Below are positions 55,805-64,000 of a stretch of 64,000 nucleotides of DNA, one piece after another. The position numbers and the translations under genes are program-made. This stretch comes from Oscarella lobularis (lineage: Eukaryota > Porifera > Homoscleromorpha > Homosclerophorida > Oscarellidae). The stretch's first letter is position 1. Every line of letters begins with the position of its first letter. The stretch spans positions 2,311,747-2,375,746 of the forward strand of contig NC_089179.1 in the NCBI RefSeq assembly GCF_947507565.1, written 5' to 3'. The notes under the pieces were generated by a model. The model was not told the origin of the DNA, did not search any database, and worked only from the letters and a program-made list of their open reading frames with translations.

Positions 55805-56728
55805 TGTCGTCGACTCGTCGCACGTATGCTTCGGTCAGAAGTCGTATTTGTCGTTTTGCTCGCGAGCTCGGTTGGCTCCGCTGCCGTCTCGCGAGAGTAT
55901 TCTATGTCTGTTTGTTGCATGGCTTGCCGCGTCGGGCGTCGCCGTCGCGACTATTAAAGTTTATCTGTCGGCTGTTCGCCAGTTACATATTTCCTCGGGG
56001 TTTGCGAACTCTTTCCAGAAGGAGATGCCGCGTTTGAACCTGGTCTTACGGGGTTATCGCCGCTCGGGCCCTGCGGTGGCTGTTCGCCGTCCTCAACGCT
56101 TGCCGATTACACCGGCTATTCTGCGGTCGCTGCACACAGTGTGGAATCGGAACAAGGGCTCTTACAAATCGCGGTTGTTGTGGGCGGCCTGTTGCTGTGG
56201 TTTCTTCGGTTTTCTTCGCTGCGGCGAGTTTACAGTGGCGTCTGGAGTGGTCTTCGATCCCGCGATTCACCTTGCTCTCGCTTTTGATGCGTTGCTCGAG
56301 CCTTCGAGGGCGTTGCTCAGAATCAAGCAATCGAAGACGGGATCCTTTTCGACGAGGGCATACGATTGTCTTGGGCAGAACATACTCATGGCTCTGTCCC
56401 GTGGCGGCTCTTCTCGGTTATTTGATGGTGCGGGGTTGCCGATCAGGCCCTGTTCTGCGGCGCTGATGGCTCCCTCCTTTCGCGGTCGGAGCTGGTTCAA
56501 GGTGTGCGGATGGCGCTGTCTGAGGCGGGAATTGCGGCGGGGGCCTATGCTGGTCACAGTTTTCGGATTGGCGCCGCGACGACGGCGGCGGCAGTCAGTT
56601 TGGAGGACTCAGTGATTCGTTCCCTGGGTCGTTGGCGGAGCTCGTGCTATCATGGGTATGAGCAGCTCCCGGCTGGGGAACTTGCTGCGTTTAGTCGACT
56701 GCTCGCGTCATCTAATGTGCCTTGCTAG
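55711..56728 (+). pseudogene. tyrosine recombinase of the Ngaro-like element
   Basis: Overlaps the end of RT-RH by about 90 bases in another frame. N-terminal SAM-like part (LLENGLVSSTRRTYASVRSR, then VATIKVYLSAVRQLHISSGF), then catalytic core: GFLRCGEFT (first Arg), LLRIKQSKTGS (Lys), GHSFRIGAATTAAA (HxxR) and GRWRSSCYHGYEQL (nucleophilic Tyr). Frame changes near 55890, 56340-56380 and 56500 are needed to read all of it, so it is broken as given. It would integrate the circular cDNA. Confidence 0.85.
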
Positions 56729-57089
56729 TATACATGCTCTTCGTGGTCGCTAGTCGGTTGTATCTCTTAGTGTGGTGTTCTTTCCCGCAATGTTTGGGTA
56801 GACTCGTCCTTGACCGGTCGTCTTTGGACAGGTTCCCGGATACTCCGGTTACCATGGCAACCATTGCGGTTAGGGTTGAATTTGTGATATCCGGGACCTG
56901 GGCCTAGCGTTGGCCACCAGGCTTTAGGAAGCCTGGCTTTCACCTTTCCTCTTCTGGCCCCACCTCGGTGGTCGGCCTGTGTGCTCGACCTGCCGTCTGG
57001 CGTTTCAACGAATAGGTAAGAAGTTAATGGTTGGTTAGACTAGTTTAACCAGCGTTAACTGCGCTGGTGTGGGATCTGCGCGCGCTATA

Positions 57090-58140
57090 AACATCGCGCC
57101 AAAGCCTCTCTATGCGCTGGTTATGTACGCTTTTTCCGGCAATAATGCTTCCGCGACCGACACCTCTCAATGGGTGATTCAGCATGAACCACGCTACGTC
57201 GACGTTCTCACCGCCCTGGTCGCACCTTACTCTTGACGGCAGTCCAAACTGGGCAACTGCATCTTCGAAGAGTCGGAGAACTGTGGCAGCTCTGTTATTG
57301 CTACTGCAGTAGAGGTACACTGGTAGCCTTGAATAGCCATCTACTCCTCCATGTACAACCATCCTCCAGCTAAACAGACAGAAATTAGTGATGCACGACT
57401 TTGGTGACGTCATACAGCATTTCCCACCGTATCAACTTATGATTTCCATCAATATGCCACAGTGCTTGAGAGCCGTAAACAGAATACGCGCAGCGGTTAT
57501 GCATGCCTGCAAGCCACCTCAATGCCACGCCTTCTGGGTCGCAACGATGAATTGCTTCTCGCACTCTCGACAGCTGAACTCTGATGCCTTTGCCAACTAA
57601 AATGCCGTTAACCATTCGATAGCCGGAGTTGGGAAAGTCTCTGATAACTTCTGTTGTCCCAACGTCTAACTGATCGTCCGTGATATCTGTGTACGTTTCG
57701 CCATGTTTGATTCCAAATTCAGTCATCCTTCTCCGAACGGTTCGGAGAGAAACACTAAGCATTTTTGAAATTTTGACGCAATCAAAACCGAGACTGACAA
57801 AGTAGTCGAGCTGGTCATACGAAATGACGTATTTAGGGCGTTCTCGCGCGCCCGTTGCGGTTTGCGGAGAAGTGTAGCATACTCCATCTCGGGCGCTCTC
57901 ATCTTCGCATACCATGTCCATCAAACACTCAACAGCGGCACCAAGAGCTTGATAACATCTGTCAGCTACAGTGTGCGTCAATACACCGGCTAATTGAACG
58001 ACGTGGCGACGAAGCTGCTCAAGACGGATGATAAACGAGTCCATAGTGCTTTTCGTCATCGACGCATTGTCAAGGGCTCTGTTGAGATCATTGCAAATCG
58101 ACAACAGTCTCCGAACTACAAGGCTACGGGCATCAGCCAT
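57090..58140 (-). CDS. rve-type (DDE) integrase/transposase, main part
   Basis: ATG 58138-58140. The N-terminal helical region has [19 protein letters not shown], a helix-turn-helix ([35 protein letters not shown]), [20 protein letters not shown], then the catalytic core across a 58-nt intron (57370-57427, phase verified): [12 protein letters not shown] (first Asp), [29 protein letters not shown] (second Asp), [12 protein letters not shown] (Glu). The frame then meets the retrotransposon at 57089; 52187-52420 supplies the end. The family is widespread in fish, corals and sponges. Apart from the insertion, no break is seen. It lies 248 bp after the HECT gene on the same strand. Confidence 0.82.
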
Positions 58141-58388
58141 GGCTATGTGGAAAGCAGAGGTACACGCGAAAGTATTGATATCAACTTAATATGCAACAGT
58201 TAAACACCCCTGTCACAAAAAATTCAATAGCAACAACACAGCTATTTTAGCACGCAAATCACATAGTTCAATTTCAATCACTTGTTTCAATGGGTCATTC
58301 GTCCAACTCAACGCAACAGCGTCTCTCCTAAAACAACGTTTTGCAGGTTATCTGCTAAGCAGAAGTATGAATTGATGCTAACCTTCTA

Positions 58389-61300
58389 TCAGGCTTGGCC
58401 AAAGTAGGAATGGCTCAAAAACCCTAGAGTGAGATTTTCGTACATCGTTTCTTTACTTCCGGAATGCACCGTCGGAAGCGTCAGCTGGAAATTGCAGCTT
58501 TGCGCTGTGGGCAAAACCAATTTCTTTGAAAATTTGATCACCCGATTGTGATCGAATCCAAGAGCTGGCACAGATGCTGCTCCCGTCAAAAAAGTGAAAA
58601 TGTCGGTGGCAGTAGCAACAGTAAGACCACCTAGAAAAGGCATTATTTACACTAATTAATTACACAATTTTACGCCTTACTGTCGCAGTCTTCAAGATAC
58701 TCCACAAACATCATGTACGTCTTCCTTTCAACTTTCCATTGCGGCTCGTTGACGGCCTTGTTCGTGAAATGAACTCTTCCCTCCGAAAAGAGTTTAAGCA
58801 ATGTATCTGTAGAAGAAAACCATAAATCTCACGTATTTAATTACAAGATAATTGTTACGTCACCTGCAGTAATGGCAGCATTTTCATCGTAAATGAAGAA
58901 TCTTTTCGTTATCCTCGGAAACTCTTGAATTTTATTCAGGACTCCCAAAGTTTGTAGCCCTTCGCGCAATTGTTGTAGACAGGAGTGAACGTTTGCAAGG
59001 CAATAGTGCAACTTCAAGCATCTGATGATATCACCTTTCCAACCAATTTCGGCATACGCTAGTGGCCTGGTAAACCCAGTGGCACTAATGATGTCGATGT
59101 GATCGTCCTCTCCAAGAATGTTTGGCAATTCATCGTCGTCAGTGACGCATAAAATCTGATTAAAAAACGACTTTTCAACGTGCCTTGAGTCATTTATAAA
59201 GAACCTTCTCAGTTAGCATTTTCGCTCCAAGATCGGGAATGTCGTCCACGTCAAGATGTATTTCAGTTACGCATGGATTGCAGAAAAACCGAAAAATGTA
59301 GGGTGCAATGAACGGAAACCCTGATCCGCCATGAACGAGGCTCATTGCCATAAGCACTCCCACGTATCGAAACTCTCCTTTCTGTTACAGGTGAAATAGA
59401 AATAGGACTTTTACATGAAAATGAACGTATACCGCTAGCATATCCGTGTTCACGTTGGGAATCCTTTTCGTCGCTGTGCCATGGAAGATTGTCGTACAAA
59501 AGTCTTTAGAAAGAAGTCTCCAGAATTCGCGCCGCGGCCCGCCTGTATCTATAGCGGCCTCCAGGAAATCGATCTGGTTTGAAGAGTACAATGTTTGAAT
59601 AATGCAATGGAAAAGGATAAAATTACTGAAAATCTATTCCTGGCATTGAATTTTTTTGCGCCTTAAATACCGAAATGCATCCTGCACGAAGGACTCCCTC
59701 AGAACGGGCACTGTCACTGGATCGTCCGGCAGAAGTTGTTTTTCCAATTCCTTGGCAATGGATGTAAGGCTACGAGTGGACTCAAAGAAATACACTTTTG
59801 TAATACGTTGTGTCCTTATTAATCGTACATGACATCAGCTGTGACATTTGACAATGAAGATTTTCCTTCCACCAACTGACTAATTGCCTAAGTGACAATG
59901 TCAAATTGGTTCAAATGGGCTAAAAACTGCCACAATGCAACCTACCTCAACTGGCTTGTCGGACACTCGTGCAATGATCTTTACGCTAGTTTTCCCGCCA
60001 AACACAACGCCGTGATTGCAATTGAAAGCGGAGTCAATGCTAATCGTCGTCGGACGCCGACCTCTAGCATTTAGTACATCGACGTATATTGGATCAGGAA
60101 TTGAAGAATGTGTTCCGATCCAAATCACTATTTCCTGTAAATATTTATGCTATTAACTTCAAATGTGCATTTTGTGGCCTACCTGAAACAATGATTCAAA
60201 ACTGAACTTCCGAATTTCAGTGTCAGAGTCAGGAAATGTGACCTTGACGGTTATGATGTCGTACTCATCGTCTTCTGGTTGCGAGGAGAGAAGAGCAGAG
60301 AAGAGCTGCTTCAAGCTGGCACAACGCTAAATGGACATGACTTGTAGACATACGTCTACTTAAATAGCAAGCAAAACGAACAGCTCTATCTTCTTCTTTT
60401 TCCCGCTTTTCCATGTCCTAGTATGCATCCTCAGCGGTACTATGTATTAATCTCTTTTACAACAATTTACCTTCCGTTCGTCTTCTCTTAGTGAAGTGAA
60501 CTTCATACTCCGTATTCTGCTGCTCCCTAGTTTCTCTCCACTAAACGAGAACGTTAGTTCTGTGTCGCATCGATAACAGCGTCAACCTCTCCCAAATCAG
60601 CGTCAAGCAAGTCATCTACTACTAATTCATTCGCTTCAAAAAGGTTGACCTGCTCGCTCTTTAATTGTCAAGTCAATGCTGCAAACTCTATAAAAAGAGA
60701 TAGTTGTTACATAGCAAAAAAATCGATCAATTTACTGCGGTAGGTTATCGTCCTCGGACGCAGGAACTGCCGGTTTTGTCGAAGCACTCTTTTTCTTTTG
60801 TCCTTCATGTCGGGGTAGCGTGATCTGGTGATGTTAACAAAGCCATCAACGCTGAAATCTTGTAAGCTGTCGTCTGAGCTGTTGCCGAGGTCACTAGAAG
60901 AATTAGCAACATAAAAGCGTACTGAATGGCGTTGATGAGCAACGTGCCTCCGAGGACGCATAGAGCACTCCTGAACGTGGCTCTTGATGCCGGACATCGG
61001 TTAGGAACTATCGCAGTGAGGACATGTGACAGTAATCTATTTTCAAATTTTTCAATACAAGAAACAGCGCTGTTAAATAATTAAGTTTGTTAGACTCTTA
61101 CCGATTTTGATTTATCGATTTTGATTTATCGTGTTTTTTCTTCACAGGAGTGAGATCAATGGCACTGATGAGTGGTCGTATGTAGCACTTCGCCTGCCCC
61201 AAAGCCGCTCTCAAGACATCCGCTCCACACACATCGCCAATTCTTTCGAATTCCTTTTTTCCATATCCCGTCGTTTGCATCAGCTCTTCTCCAAAGCTGG

Positions 61301-61773
61301 AAAGGCCTTCAAGATGATTTCAAGAACTGTAGTGGCTGGAGCGTTCATTGGGATGATGAGCTCCTGTTCGCCTAATCCTGCTAGCTGAAGCGCAACTTTC
61401 ATGGTTGCGCAGGGAGCGTGTTTAATTGTGGGGCTTGCGAGACAGATGAAAACGCGCCGCCAATCTCTCTGCGGAAGTCGAGAAGACGGAGGATAAGAAA
61501 TCTTTCTCTTCTTGTTTGAGCTTGTGCGAGGTCGAGTAGACGACGCGGAGGCCGTGTAGTTGAACAGACATGCGTGCTCTGAAGCAGCGGTCCTGTAAAT
61601 ACGAAAGTTAAAAAATTTCTCACAAAGCCTATCGCAATTACTTTTGTTCCTGTTCTGGGCGCGAACGCTGAGGTAGATGGTCCTGACTGGCTACGGGAAA
61701 GTTGTGGTGACTGTACGGTTCTGCGCGACTGCCCTGACACAGGTGGATCGCTGCGCGCGGGAGCGCTTCGCAC
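58389..61773 (-). pseudogene. G2E3-like HECT E3 ubiquitin ligase, nearly complete but with breaks
   Basis: About a dozen exons. First ATG 61771-61773 (MRSAPARSDPPVSG; exon 61642-61773). Next exon: KKRKISYPPSSRLPQRDWRR, LQLAGLGEQELIIPMNAPAT, LMQTTGYGKKEFERIGDV and QAKCYIRPLISAIDLTP, the opening domain of this family, with a one-base shift near 61288. A zinc finger follows (CPHC ... GIKSHVQEC, 61036-60960) with TAA between its halves, then an acidic stretch, coil exons (WRETREQQNTEYEVHFTKRR, MEKREKEEDRA) and a UBX-like part (DEYDIITVKVTFPDSDTEIR). The HECT domain runs VLRESFVQDAFRYLRRKKIQ, AIDTGGPRREFWRLLSKDF, SLVHGGSGFPFIAPYIFRFF, GFTRPLAYAEIGWKGDIIR, GLQTLGVLNKIQEFP, FLTGAASVPALGF, LPTAQSCNFQLTLP (catalytic Cys) and the stop at 58389. 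The HECT core is intact; the two upstream lesions may be real or assembly errors. Confidence 0.75.
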
Positions 61774-61978
61774 TTGATTGGCTAGAAAACTCCATTCTCA
61801 GTCGTCAAAAAGAAAAGGTTGTTAGAGTACGATCTGGAGCGTTCAATCCTGAAACAGCCTCTTCTAGCAGAGCAGCGGCTTCGCGCAGCTTTTCTACACT
61901 TCCTTTGTTCATGCTGAAGTCCGGGAAAGTAGATCATGAGCATGCGCATTTCTAGTCTCGCAACCGCGTGCGAGGTTA

Positions 61979-62503
61979 GTCAGGTGACCTGACCCTTCAC
62001 GTGACCCGGGCGAGAAGGGTCAGGTCAAACGCCCTATGTCTAATTGTTGCCGTAGGAATGCGGAAGCCCCAATTATCCACTTAGCTTGATTGTGACGTAA
62101 TTGACTACACGGTCGACCAGCACACAATACATGGCTTTGAAGTTGTATCTAGGCTTCGGCGAATGCACGTACGTGGAGATCGTCGACTTTTGAACCTTCG
62201 TCGACGCGCAGCGAGCTTGATATTTGGAAGGTAATCGTCGATCGTCGGGATAGAAGTTTTCGATGGGAAGCTTCGCAGCTGAGAAGTCCATTGCTTTTTC
62301 TATCGCCGCGTTCGATAAAGGTCCCTTCTTTCGAGGCTCAGATATTGCGTGCCAGTAAGTACCACGTAATTAATTTGATAGCGACGTCACAGAGGTCTCG
62401 GCCTGTGATTGAGCCGCACTGTACAGTGCGGCGGCAACACTTAGACACGGCGTTTGACCTGACCCTTCTCCCCCGGGTCACGTGAAGGGTCAGGTCACCT
62501 GAC
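61979..62503. mobile_element. TA-flanked MITE with 52-bp inverted repeats
   Basis: Arms GTCAGGTGACCTGACCCTTC ... GAAGGGTCAGGTCAAACGC (61979-62030) and the inverse (62452-62503), with TA at 61977-61978 and 62504-62505. Each arm is itself partly palindromic. There is no transposase. It sits 8 bp from the right 17-bp array, inside the composite element. Confidence 0.82.
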
Positions 62504-62511
62504 TAGTGCAA

Positions 62512-62768
62512 GGTAGGCTGGCTAAAATGCGGAAGCGGTTGAAATGGCAGACCGGCTGAAATGAGAAAGCGGCTAAAATGCGAAAGCGGCTGAAATGCGA
62601 AAGCGGCTGAAATGAGAAAGCGGCTGAAATGCGAAAGCGGCTGAAATGAGAAAGCGGCTGAAGTGAGAAAGCGGCTGAAATAGCAGACCGGCTGAAATGC
62701 GAAAGCGGCTGAAATGAGTAAGCGGCTGAAATGCAAGAGTGCCTTTTTGGCACGGATAACGCGCCATA
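62512..62768. repeat. terminal module, right: 17-bp tandem array plus hairpin (inverted)
   Basis: About 13 copies of the same 17-bp unit as at 50.5 kb, here on the opposite strand (GAAATGAGAAAGCGGCT), then GTGCC-TTTTT-GGCAC and GGATAACGCGCCATA at the outer end. The inner end (CTAAAATGCGGAAGC) fades as in the left copy. Confidence 0.85.
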
Positions 62769-62827
62769 CAGAACACATGTCTCTATATCATTTGCTACTG
62801 AGTTAAATCACATTACTTATTCTGCAG

Positions 62828-63204
62828 ACCTAGAAGTGGAGTTTAAAAGCCTTGAAATTGGAGACGTAATAGGAGAAAGCAAATTTGGAAAGGTGTTTAA
62901 AGCATTGTGGCCTTTCTCGCCGGTGGCTGTTCAGGAGATGAAAATTGGCAGCGCGCGCTCATTTGATCCCGTCTAAGAAATTAGTATTTTTTTGTAAAAT
63001 GAAACAGCAATTCCCCAGCATAAAAGTTATTATTTGTAACTCAATTCTGGCAGCTACCTGAATCATACAAATATCGTTCGCTTCTTCGGATATTGCATAA
63101 AAGATGAGTCTGTGTACTGGATTACGCAAATGATCGATGGTTTTGATCTCAATACTATAATTTTGCACAAACCTGACATAAGTAGACTAAGCTTCTTGAT
63201 TTAA
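62828..63204 (+). pseudogene. protein kinase-like fragment
   Basis: After a TTCTGCAG acceptor-like site: LEVEFKSLEIGDVIGESKFG, KVFKALWPFSPVAVQEMKIG and SFDPV, then a stop. This is the kinase Gly loop followed by VAVQ, where VAVK/VAIK carries the catalytic Lys. A second block (about 63050-63204) reads NHTNIVRFFGYCIKDESVYW, ITQMIDGFDLNTIILHKPDI, the usual HxNIVxxxG and hinge region. The catalytic loop and C-lobe are missing. It is the same family as the remnant at 30.1-30.6 kb. Confidence 0.6.
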
Positions 63205-63364
63205 TGTGTATCAGTATGTTACACTGTACTCTAGATTTCAATTGACATTAATAGTCAGAATGTCATAGGGTTTAAAACAGCTGTAGGTTTTTTTTGATAT
63301 TAAACCAAGCAATATTTTGGTATCAAGAAACAGATGAAACATCTGTTTTCATTTTAAAAAAACT
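63205..63364. other. AT-rich spacer
   Basis: No frame or repeat that I can support. Confidence 0.2.
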
Positions 63365-63600
63365 TTATAGATAGATTGGCCAGTAGTTCGTGTTCGTATC
63401 TGTGACATGGGAATTGCGGGCATTCGTTGAGAAGGTTGCGTCACCGTGACAGATGTGAAACAGATGTGCATCGGATCCGGTCCTCCCCGACACAAAGTCT
63501 GCCAATGCGTTCAAAAGATCTCTGACCGTTGCCTTGTCGTGAAGTGAAGCCAAGCGAAAGGCCCACCATGTCGTACGTCGTTAAGGAACTGTTCGCTTGG
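63365..63600 (-). CDS. short open frame, unknown
   Basis: Reads LASLHDKATVRDLLNALADF, VSGRTGSDAHLFHICHGDAT to a stop at 63365. Protein-like, with a plausible upstream extension (TTWWAFR) to about 63600. No family is recognised. Confidence 0.3.
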
Positions 63601-63767
63601 CCACTTATTTGTGTTGATTAAGCAATTTCCAACTTCTGTTCGAGAGTTTTGCTGCGTTGTGGCTGCGCTCGAAAGTGACGACGTCCGCTGAATGAATCGA
63701 GAACGTTTTTCGTCTTCGCGTGTCGAGGAAATAGCGTAATCGCATTGCGTCAAAAAATCAGAACGGC

Positions 63768-63897
63768 GTATGTTCTCCTCGACACGTAAATGGATAGTCG
63801 CACAAGGCGACGAATGTTTTCGACTCATTTCTGCGGGCGTCGTAAAGTGGGGTCTCTTTCAAGGCACTTCGGTGGCCGTTGAGGCCAAAAAAGTTGC
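63768..63897 (+). other. possible kinase-like exon at the window end
   Basis: An ATG at 63768 gives a short frame containing RLISAGVVKWGLFQGTSVAV and EAKKVA before a TAG. The spacing resembles the second half of a kinase Gly loop and the VAVK strand, with Glu in place of the catalytic Lys. On the opposite strand a frame with VGSNYLVALNLSSVVNVGVV runs to the edge. Neither is firm. Confidence 0.2.
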
Positions 63898-64000
63898 GTA
63901 GCGTGCGCGCCACCACGCCAACGTTTACCACGCTGGAAAGGTTCAGGGCTACAAGGTAGTTCGACCCGACCGTTTCCCCGAGTCACGTGGCAGATTTTGC

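Larger units (their letters stand above)
52421..57089 (+). mobile_element. Ngaro/DIRS-like tyrosine-recombinase retrotransposon
   Basis: Bounded by identical 64-bp direct repeats (52421-52484 and 57025-57088, TAATGGTTGGTTAGACTAGT ... GCGCGCTAT), which contain CCAGCG/CGCTGG and GGTTA/TTAACC hairpins. Gene order is gag, RT-RNase H, tyrosine recombinase on the plus strand. No DDE integrase, protease or methyltransferase is seen. The RT-RH-YR order and split-direct-repeat-like ends fit Ngaro better than classic DIRS. There is no target duplication, as expected for recombinase integration. Taking out 52421-57089 rejoins the integrase reading frame. The internal right-hand region 56729-57024 is noncoding. 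Confidence 0.88.
50527..62768. mobile_element. candidate 12.2-kb composite element bounded by inverted terminal modules
   Basis: The left module (50527-50970) and right module (62512-62768) are in inverted orientation. Their outermost 48 or so bases (TATGGCGCGTTATCCGTGCC, hairpin, CTCTTGCATTTCAGCCGCTT) are identical. CAGAA occurs at 50522-50526 and 62769-62773, at or within one base of the ends, a possible short target duplication. Inside are an unknown plus-strand gene, an rve integrase and a HECT ligase. A Ngaro-like retrotransposon and a MITE have inserted later. The alternative is two independent short repeats that happen to face each other. Confidence 0.45.

Overview
The window looks like nuclear DNA of an early-branching animal, most likely a sponge. 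Genes have short GT-AG introns (about 44-66 nt), and there are animal families such as HECT and RING ubiquitin ligases and protein kinases. A nuclear copy of mitochondrial cox1/cox2 (26.8-28.2 kb) reads TGA as Trp and AGA as Arg. That is the mitochondrial code of sponges and cnidarians, not of bilaterians. The assignment to sponges is inference.

Most of the window is mobile DNA in different states of decay. Left part (0-26 kb): a partial ORF at the edge, a RING gene (1.3-2.0 kb), a decayed gag of a tyrosine-recombinase retrotransposon (6.5-7.1 kb), a Penelope-like RT remnant (7.8-8.4 kb), a coral/sponge-type transposase-like remnant (9.8-10.4 kb), two inverted-repeat elements back to back (11.2-12.8 kb), a hAT MITE with an 8-bp target duplication inside a coding remnant (14.3-14.9 kb), a RING-H2 gene (16.3-16.75 kb), a Mutator-like transposase remnant (20.2-21.2 kb), a PIF/Harbinger fragment next to a HIRAN fragment (21.9-22.5 kb), a 30-bp minisatellite, and a multi-exon gene at 24.3-25.4 kb.

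Middle part (26-48 kb): a 190-bp satellite holding the mitochondrial insert, a kinase-like pseudogene invaded by a DDE transposase remnant (30-31.4 kb), a Ty3/gypsy fragment (one LTR plus gag) broken by two MITEs (31.8-34.0 kb), a complete 2.35-kb pogo/Tigger element carrying a divergent HIRAN-domain gene (34.9-37.3 kb), a HECT-family gene (38.3-39.7 kb), a non-LTR RT remnant (40.3-41.2 kb), and several small unrecognised genes.

Right part (48-64 kb): an unrecognised minus-strand gene (48.6-50.5 kb), then a 12.2-kb block bounded by inverted copies of the same terminal module (a hairpin plus a 17-bp tandem array). Inside the block are a plus-strand gene of unknown function, an rve-type (DDE) integrase gene and a G2E3-like HECT ubiquitin ligase gene, both on the minus strand. 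The integrase gene is split by a 4.67-kb Ngaro/DIRS-like retrotransposon with identical 64-bp terminal direct repeats. I regard the 12.2-kb block as the best candidate for an undescribed composite mobile element. The Tigger-HIRAN element is second.

Many of the reading frames carry single-base frameshifts or stops. Some of these may be assembly errors, so 'pseudogene' calls are made from the sequence as given.
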